Shown: one piece after another, positions 57,216 to 64,000 of the stretch
Layout: each line of letters starts with the position of its first letter
Position numbering within the stretch: the first letter of the stretch is position 1
DNA from: Dactylis glomerata
Lineage: Eukaryota > Streptophyta > Magnoliopsida > Poales > Poaceae
DNA: 64,000 nucleotides
Assembly (NCBI GenBank): GCA_007115705.1
Contig: QXEO01000821.1
Span: 794,884 to 858,883, forward strand
Direction: 5' to 3'
The notes under the pieces: model-generated
What the model saw: only the letters and a program-made list of their open reading frames with translations
Told to the model about the DNA's origin: nothing
The model's database searches: none
Made by a program: the position numbers and the translations under genes

Positions 57216-58720
57216 TGATGACTCACAAGTATAGGGGGTGTATCATAGTACTTTTGATAAATAAGAGTGTCGAACCCAACAAGGAGCAGAAGGTGTTGAT
57301 GAGTGGTTTTGATCAAGGATTCACTGTAAATACTAGCAAACAGGTTTTTAGGGGTATTTGGTAATACGAGTAAATAAAGTGCGAGTAAATAAAGAACAGT
57401 AGTAACAATTGCAGCAAGTGGCCCAATCCTTTCTTCAGAAAAGGACAAGCCGGTTGTGTAACTTGTAATAACCAAACATTCTCGAGGACACACGGGAGTT
57501 TCTGTCAAGAGCTTTCGCTTCATAAAGCCAATAGTCTTTATTAGTTTGATAGGTGTTATGGGGGTGAACCTATGCTAGCGCACTACCCTTACTAGGATAA
57601 ATACACACTTGTGATTATACCCCTTGTAAGCATCCGCAAATACAAGAAAGTAATTAAGATAAATCTAACCATAGCCTTAAACTCTAAGATTCTACGCTGC
57701 ATGGTGCAATGGTTTTCCAACGGAGGTTTAGGTTTCTGTCACTCCAGCAACCCCACAATCGGTAGCCAAATACACAATGCATCTCACTAGGCCCATAAAT
57801 GGTTAAGTATCATGTAGTCGACGTTCACATGACACCACTAGTGAAATAGCACCATAACAATATCAAACCATTAAATATTTCTCAATAATAATTCACTACT
57901 AACATCTTGACTTCTCCCATGTCCTCAAGAACTAAACGAACTACTCACAAGACATCATATGGATCATGATAAGAGGTGAAATAATGGTAAATAACAATCT
58001 GAACATAAACCTTAATTCAACGGTTCCACTCAATAGCATCAACTACAAGAGTAATCAACACCGGGAAAGTTTCCCCTATGAATATAGCAAGATCCAACTC
58101 AAGATGTTACAGCAGGATGGCGTGGTGATGGTGAAGATGAAGGTGCTGGTGATGGAGATGATGATGATGATCCCGATGAAGTCCGGTGTGATGATGATGA
58201 CGATGGCGATGGTCTCCCCTCTCCGGGAAGGAATTTCCCCGACAGATTTCTGCCTGTCGGAGAGCTTTTCTCTCTGGTGTTTTTCGCCCTGCAGAGGCGG
58301 CGGTGTCTAACTCTGAGCCTCCCTTGACTTAGGTTTTTGGGGACGATGAAGTAGGCAAAGGGGCGAGACCAGAGGTAAGCCAGGGCGGCCTCACATAGGG
58401 CTGGCGTGGCCAGGGGCCAGGCCGCGCCACCCTAGCGTGAGGGCCCCTCCTGGCTCCTCTCGACTCCTCCTTCTGGCTTTCTGAGTCTTCTGGGAAAATA
58501 TAATTTCCTGGTATTTTTCTGGAATTTTCCTGATCTTCAAAATATGGTCCCTTGATGGTCCTTTTTCCAGCAGAATCCTGACTCCGGCAGCAACTCCTCC
58601 AAAGATCATCAAATATGTGAAAACAAAGGAAATAACATAAGTATCAACTCTAAATATGAAATATATCAATGAATAACAGTAAATTATGATACAAAATAGT
58701 GATGCAAAATGGACGTATCA
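57216..58720 (-). repeat. 5' LTR of the Athila-lineage element
   Basis: It starts TGATGACTCACAAG and ends GGACGTATCA; 1505 bases, colinear with 48189-49695. Confidence 0.93.
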
Positions 58721-60779
58721 CTCCCCAAAGCGCAAACTGTCGCCCCTCCCAAAGGTACCTCATGCTCATCTTCCCATCAGACCTCATGATCGTACCCCCG
58801 AGGAAAACGCTAGGATAGCAAAGGAACATTATGATGCGCAGATGAAAAAGAAGGAACCCGAGCCCCGCCCGGAATACACCGAGAAGCAAATAGCATATGC
58901 AAAATACTTACTGACCCTTCCATCATAGTATGACTTGCACCATAAGCCTGACGACTATACACGCGTATTGCAGAAGGAAGGGAAAAAGAGCAGATCACGT
59001 GCAAGTGCAAGTGGGAGCAAATCAAGTTCAACTACAAGCAAAAAAAGATCAGACGTTCCTCAGCTTGGACAACAGGCCAAACAGTCGATCCCACCCCTCA
59101 GGGTGTTACCCGAGAATGTTCCCTCTCTGGTGCAGGGGCAAGATTTGGAATTAGCAAAGAAGTGGGTGGCTGAATGGGGTATAAGTGTTGAAGACGTTCT
59201 GGCTTCCCAAGACGACAGGTTACCCAAGGATGTGGTAGCCCCTAAGCCGCAGTTTGTCATGGGAGCACCTTTGGTCAGCAAAGATAAGTTTGATGATCTC
59301 CCAACAAATATGTGTTACTTGCATACATGGTACTTAAGTGAAGCAAAGAATGGGAGAACGATGATCGTGGCACGTGTCCCACAGGAGTACTACGGCCGTC
59401 CCGAAGACATCCATATCGACTTTGATGAACTCTTCCAGATGTACAATGGCGACGCCCTCGACAAATCGCTTATGAGTTGCTATTGTTTGTAAGTTTTTCA
59501 ATTCGTTGTCTACATATAACTTGTTCAGTTATTTCAATTCATTGTCTACATATAACTTGTTCCATTCTGACTTGTACTCTATTATGCAGAATGAAGATTC
59601 TGGAATGTAAAAGTAGGAACATCTTAAATATTGGGTTTATTGACCCAGATAAAATACATATAAAGACGCTAACTGATAACCCCAAGGAGATGGAGGAAAA
59701 CCTTCTAAGGTTCCTAACAGATCAAAATTTCTGTGACCACATACTGTTTCCATACAACTTCAGGTGAGGGTCTTACTCTGTTGTGTCCATTCACTTGTAA
59801 GTGTAATTGATAAGTTACTGACATATATATATATACATGTGCAGCTACCACTGGATTCTGTTGGACATTCAAATTGATAAGGGAAGAGTTGATGCCTTCG
59901 ACCCATTATCGAGACCCTTGGAACAGTTCCAAAGCCTGCAGGACATGCTCCAAGGGTAATTTCAATCATTCTTGCGCTCTATCGGTCTCTTTCGATGATT
60001 TTCTGATATATCAATTAATTAAAAACTTAGCAAATCATTTTCCTTGTCGGGCAGGGTTTGGAAGCGGTTCAAGTGCGTGACTGATGGTATCGAGCATGAG
60101 AAGCTGACCTTTAGAGCGGCTGAGGTAAGTAGTAGTATGATATACTTCTATTTTCAATACATTTATGATGCTAGATTATTATTTTGATTATATTCTATTC
60201 TTGTAAAGTGCGACCAGCAGCCACGGGGGACGCATCTATGTGGATACTACGTTTGCGAGTCCATTCGCATGTTTACCTCTGAGCACAAGGATTACAGATA
60301 CGACGTAAGCAATAAACATTCACACCTCTATTTTTACCCATCATTCTTTGTTATCATGATTGACATTCATATTCATCTCCTCTTCTTATATAGTACACGG
60401 CCATGCGGGAGAAGTACCTACCAGAGCAACGCGCGATTGCTGTTGCAGAGGAGCTAGCGGCCTTTCTGAGGACAGAAGCTATAGACGACAAAGGACGATT
60501 TAGTGTAGCTAGGGGCCATTACTGATGTTGGTCCATGTAATCGAATAGATGGGCTCTAGTCCCGATATTTCTGATCTCCATATAATTGTATATATATGCT
60601 CGCTTGTAAGATAAGTTAATCTTATATATATATGCATAAACATGTATATTTAGAATTATACGACAACTAATTCCTAAACACCAAACAAGGCACCAAACGA
60701 GGCATCACGTTAATCCCCCGAACACCTAAACCCTAAAACCCTAAAACGATAAAACAAAAAACAAGATCTGCAGAAAATC

Positions 60780-60970
60780 TTTAGTCCCGATATGTGTTAC
60801 GACTCGGGACTAAAGGGCCTGCCCCTGAGGGCGCTCCCAGGCGCCCACGTGGAGCTCCTTTGGTCCCGGCTTGGAACAGGGCCGGGACTAAAGGTTAGGC
60901 CTTTAGTCCCGCCTGTTTGGTCCAGGTTGGGGAACCGGGACTAAAGCTCCTTACGGGCCGGGACTATAGG
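60780..60970. repeat. CACTA-2 right subterminal array
   Basis: TTTAGTCCCG and CGGGACTAAAG motifs in both orientations, next to the right terminal inverted repeat. The stretch 60526-60780 is the AT-rich 3' untranslated region and shows no gene. Confidence 0.85.
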
Positions 60971-60990
60971 CCCTGTCCCCACTAGTGACA

Positions 60991-61963
60991 CTTAGTGTTT
61001 GATAAAATGACTGCAAGAAAATATTTTGCAAAAACTGAGAGGAGCCTTCTAAGGTAGGATGTAGATGACTCTCATAACACCATGGGTGCTTTCCTTGGGT
61101 TAGTTTTGATTAGTGTTAAGATTCCTCAAAATGGGGCCCCTAATGTCTCATGATAAGACTAAGACATTAGAGTTAGGGATTCAGGGTTGAGAGGAAAATA
61201 ACCAGATAGGTTTCATTTGAAAGATAGAATGAGAATAACCTACATGGGACAAAATATAAATTGGTGGGTGTTGAATGGGTTAGGCCACATGCCTATCTGG
61301 GGATCATATCTAAACACAAGCAACTCATCAAAGTCAACAATCACACAAAGTCAACTCACCACACAGGGTTAACCATTTGCAGCTAATCTAGCATCACCAG
61401 AAACAATGATTGAGTAAGTGCTCAATGGTGATCATGCCATGGTCAAGTAGAAAAGAGTTTCAAATAAAGGAGTAAAGCTCTTGTAGAATTTTCAGAAACT
61501 AGTGGAGACATAGCATCTCCTTTAGAAAGTTTTCTCAAAGGTGTTTGAAATCCTTTTATAAATATCAACAAAATAAAAGTTTGTAAAATAGTGGGGCCAT
61601 TCTACTTTGTGGGTCCCAATAATTTTGTAAATACTAGTTTTGATAAAAGCTTTGTCTCAAAGATAAATCTTGGCTCTTGTTTTGGACAAATACAATAATT
61701 TGATAAAGCAGAGGTTATCAAGATAATGGTTTTGGAAAAATAGCTAAAGGCATAAAATAAAGACATGATCACAAGGACACAAGGATTGTGTTGGTTCACA
61801 ATAGTGTTCAACAAGCAACTCAAACAGGCATCATTAATATACAACCAAGACAAACAAGAAAGAAATAATACTTCCAGAGGCTTGCTCAAAAAGTTTTTGT
61901 TGGCCCTCATTTCTGGCTCACTAAACACTACTTAAACAGGGTTACAAAAAGTCGGGTGTTACA
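60991..61963. mobile_element. Probable giant solo LTR, right part
   Basis: It continues 34273-39137 after the CACTA-2 insertion. It ends GGGTGTTACA and is followed by the target duplication TTTAT. AT-rich; the minus-strand frame at 61602-61928 has no recognisable content. Confidence 0.7.
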
Positions 61964-62005
61964 TTTATAATTACAAAACGGGGGTGGAATTGCATAAAAA
62001 GTAAA

Positions 62006-62410
62006 CTAAAGGGACGCTTTGCCCTTAACTTTGTCGCTCCGACCGCTGCCGGCGTCCTCATCATCGTCGATGATGATGATGCCATCCGCTGCCGCCGACA
62101 GACGAACAACAGCATTCTACCCTGCCCACTATCAATCATTGGGGCACCGGTACATCGGAGGGACGGTGAAATCAGCCCTCCAAGGCTCGGCCGGTGGTGG
62201 TGGTGGCGGTGGTGCCGGTGGGGTCGCCTCCATCCTCGCCATCTTCAGAGTGCAGTTGGTTGGGGGCTGGGTGTGGGGAGGTGAAGGTGGCCCATCCTTC
62301 ACCTCCACTTTGACCACCGGTACCTCCACCTTCACCTCTGGTGGCTCCTCCTTCACCTCCACCTTCACCTTCGACGGGTCCTACTTGACCTCCACCTTTA
62401 CCCCTGATGC
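62006..62410 (-). pseudogene. Decayed gene fragment with Lys-Val-Glu-Val repeats and proline runs
   Basis: One minus-strand frame ends at TAG 62006-62008. It is open between 62368 and 62135 and broken by TGA 62132-62134 with two closely following TAGs, and by a TAG near 62382. The readable parts have repeated KVEVKEEP/KVEVK, then a Pro run (TPPAPPPPPPPAEPW), then further down IIIIDDDEDAG and a basic end. The continuation after the stops is in the same frame and ends in a proper stop, which argues for a former C-terminus. The product is unknown; it could come from another transposon or a host gene. It continues the sequence that was present before the solo-LTR element inserted at TTTAT. Confidence 0.5.
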
Positions 62411-62420
62411 GGTATCGTAT

Positions 62421-64000
62421 TGATAGTTTTTCACCGTCCAGTTGGGAACCCCAAGAGGAAGGAATGACGAATATAGCAGCAAGGTTTTCCCTCAGTTAAG
62501 AAACCAAGGTTTATCGATCAGGAGAGGAAAAAGCCAATACGACTAAAGGTGATGCTTGCCAGTCTAGTGACACTCCAACAAGGGCGCCATTTACGATCAA
62601 ACGAGTTAGCGTATCTTCAACTAGTAGCAACGTGGAACCTGCACACAACACAACCAAATACTTTGCTCCCAACTTACGATGAGGTTGTCAATCTCACCAG
62701 TTTGCTGTAAACAAAGGAATGAGCGTATCGAGTGGAAAATAGTAATAGTATGCCAGTAAAGTAAATAGTGCGAGTAAAGTAAACAGGTGATAGCAATATA
62801 AAGGAAATAGGACCGGGGTCCACAGTTCACTAGTGGTGTCTTTCCATAAGATAAAATAATACATGATGGGTAAACAAATTACAGTTGGGCAATTGATAGA
62901 ATAAAGACAACATGATATGTCGAGAGGATCACTATGAGATTTATTCTGGGCATTACAACAAGATACATAGACTGCCATCCAACTGAATCAATGACTAATA
63001 ATCCACTTGTGGCGAATCAATTCGAAGAACTCCACAAGTATTAAGTTGCGAACAACAGATAATTGCATTAAGCAAAGTGTGTAATATAAACAAAGCATAT
63101 GCCCTCGAGCATATGAATGTTGTTTTCCCCCTAGTAGCAACAGCACATCTACAATCTTAGATGTTTCTGTCACTCCCCCAGGTTAAATAGAGGCATGAAC
63201 CCACTATCAAGCATAAATACCCCCGCTTGGAGTCACTAGCAACTACTCGGCCAAGATAGCTACTAACAACGGAGAGCATGCAAGATCATAAACAACATAG
63301 AGATAACATAAGATAAAATTCAGTATATCAACTCAATCATAACACCAATATTCATCAGATCCCAACAAACACAACATGTAGAATTACATAACGGTGATCT
63401 CGATCATGTAAGGCAGCTCACGAGATCTAAACATGAAGCACATGGTGGAGAAGACAACCATCTAGCTACTGCTATGGACCCATAGTCCAAGGTAGACTAC
63501 TCACTCATCGCGCTGGAGGCAAGCATGGAGATGATGAAGACCTCCAGTGGCGATTCCCCTCTCCGGCAGGGTGCTAGGAAGAGCTTCTGGACCCTCCCAA
63601 TCTTCGGATCAATAGCGGCGGTGGATCGCGATGTGTTCTAGAAAAGTGATCGGGTATTTAGGTTTTTCCCGTCGGGGGGTCTTTATAGGTGAAGGGGTGC
63701 CGTCAGAAGTGGACCAGGGGGCCCACACCACCAGGGGGCGCGGGCCAGCCCTAGGCCACGCCACCCTGTGGTGTGGCCGCCTTCTGGCTCGGCTCCGTCT
63801 CCTCTTCAGTGTTCTAGAAGCCCCGTGAAATATCTGGACGACTGGCTTTTTTTTGAACAATTCTGAGAATATTTCCTGTGTAACTTTTCTAAAACACAAA
63901 AACAGCAGAAAATAGGGAACTGGCACTGTGGCATCTCATTAATAGGTTAGTTCCGAAAAATGCATAAAAATGCCACGAAGTGTAACGAAACACTAAACAA
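62421..64000. repeat. Start of another LTR (Gypsy-like), truncated by the window edge
   Basis: From TGATAGTTTTTCACCGTCC the sequence shows the layout of Triticeae Athila-style LTRs: CCAAGAGGAAGG, AAACCAAGGTTTATCG, AACGTGGAACCTGCACAC, a long AT-rich part, and a GC-rich stretch near 63500-63780 similar in arrangement to the LTRs at 48189 and 57216. No primer site lies to the left, so this would be the 3' LTR of a minus-strand element or a solo LTR. The end is not in the window. Frames in it (for example 63609-63926) are not genes. Confidence 0.5.

Larger units (their letters stand above)
48189..58720 (-). mobile_element. Athila-lineage Ty3/Gypsy retrotransposon nested in CACTA-2 gene 2
   Basis: Left LTR 48189-49695, right LTR 57216-58720, perfect target duplication CTCCC (48184-48188 and 58721-58725), TG...CA ends. 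It reads on the minus strand. The primer site has the tRNA-Asp-type sequence common in Athila. Order gag, protease, RT, RNase H, integrase, then an extra small ORF. Similar in style to Sabrina/WHAM families of Triticeae, which is inference. The two LTRs differ at scattered sites, mostly C/T or G/A. Confidence 0.93.
46184..60525 (+). pseudogene. CACTA-2 gene 2: accessory protein fused to a ULP1-type cysteine protease, split by a retrotransposon
   Basis: Exons in order: 46184-46423, 46530-48188, 58726-59488 (same exon before the insertion), 59590-59763, 59845-59955, 60055-60124, 60209-60304, 60394-60525. The GT-AG junctions keep phase. N-terminal acidic Asp/Gly/Ala repeats come first. A TNP-like middle follows (VRDHVPISVREWNKRKG, then FSPSYPWWLGFARD) with a short coiled coil and a Pro-rich, basic stretch. 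The C-terminal domain fits the C48 (ULP1/SUMO protease) pattern: His in YHWILLDI, Asp in VDAFDPL, Gln in CDQQPRGTHL and Cys in CGYYVC. Breaks: TGA 46557, TAG 46896, loss of one G in a run near 47085, the 10.5-kb insertion at 48189, TAG 58926. ULP1-like domains are known in some plant transposons; the substrate is unknown. Catalytic positions appear intact. Confidence 0.85.
39138..60987 (+). mobile_element. CACTA-2: large CACTA transposon with a ULP1-carrying second gene
   Basis: The left end is CACTAGTGGAAAACGAG and the right end (reverse complement) is CACTAGTGGGGACAGGG. The 3-bp target duplication is ACA (39135-39137 and 60988-60990). The subterminal motif CCTTTAGTCCCGG/CCGGGACTAAAGG occurs at both ends and also inside. 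Two plus-strand genes flank a tandem-repeat zone (43461-45000). It spans 21.85 kb because a 10.5-kb Athila element is inserted in gene 2. Without it, the element is about 11.3 kb. Confidence 0.95.

Overview
This window is intergenic DNA from a large grass genome. The best fit is a Triticeae-type genome (wheat, Aegilops, barley or rye). The reasons are nested Ty3/Gypsy retrotransposons, two large autonomous CACTA transposons, a Stowaway-like MITE, an Athila-lineage element with a tRNA-Asp-type primer site, and a GC-rich monocot host gene. Roughly 95% of the window is transposable-element sequence. Only one ordinary host gene is visible: a two-exon peroxisomal acyl-activating enzyme on the minus strand at 23035-24789, with an intact reading frame.

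Layout from left to right. (1) 1-10689 is element A, a minus-strand Tat-lineage Ty3/Gypsy element. It has its 5' LTR at 9763-10689, gag-protease, pol, and a spliced antisense gene on the plus strand (1-2085, five exons, open at the left edge). Element A is inserted into (2) element B (10690-20540), a second Tat-like element on the plus strand. B is arranged in tandem: 3' region, LTR, leader, pol, 3' region, LTR, leader. Each B 3' region carries an antisense gene for a small protein with an AT-hook and a B3-like domain. (3) 20541-22650 is a 5'-truncated LINE joined to the second B leader. (4) 23035-24789 is the host acyl-CoA ligase gene. (5) 24994-33677 is a Stowaway-like MITE split by CACTA-1 (25026-33444, target duplication CGT). 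(6) 34273-61963 is a TG...CA unit of about 5.84 kb with target duplication TTTAT, probably a giant solo LTR. It is split by CACTA-2 (39138-60987, target duplication ACA), which is itself split by an Athila-lineage retrotransposon (48189-58720, target duplication CTCCC). (7) 61964-64000 holds a decayed minus-strand coding fragment and the start of another LTR.

Relative ages can be read from the nesting: A is younger than B, CACTA-1 is younger than the MITE, and the Athila element is younger than CACTA-2, which is younger than the solo LTR. Most reading frames are broken, mainly by in-frame TAG/TGA codons that look like C-to-T (or G-to-A) changes, which fits methyl-cytosine decay.

The most unusual material is the cargo and regulatory architecture of the elements. 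This includes antisense genes in both Tat-like elements (one coiled-coil and spliced, one AT-hook/B3 with its own conserved TATA-like box). CACTA-2 has a second gene ending in a ULP1-type cysteine-protease domain, and arrays of its terminal motif lie just upstream of TATA boxes. It also has a 142-bp tandem array behind a further TATA box. Coordinates of exons and target duplications were read by eye. No alignments or database searches were run.
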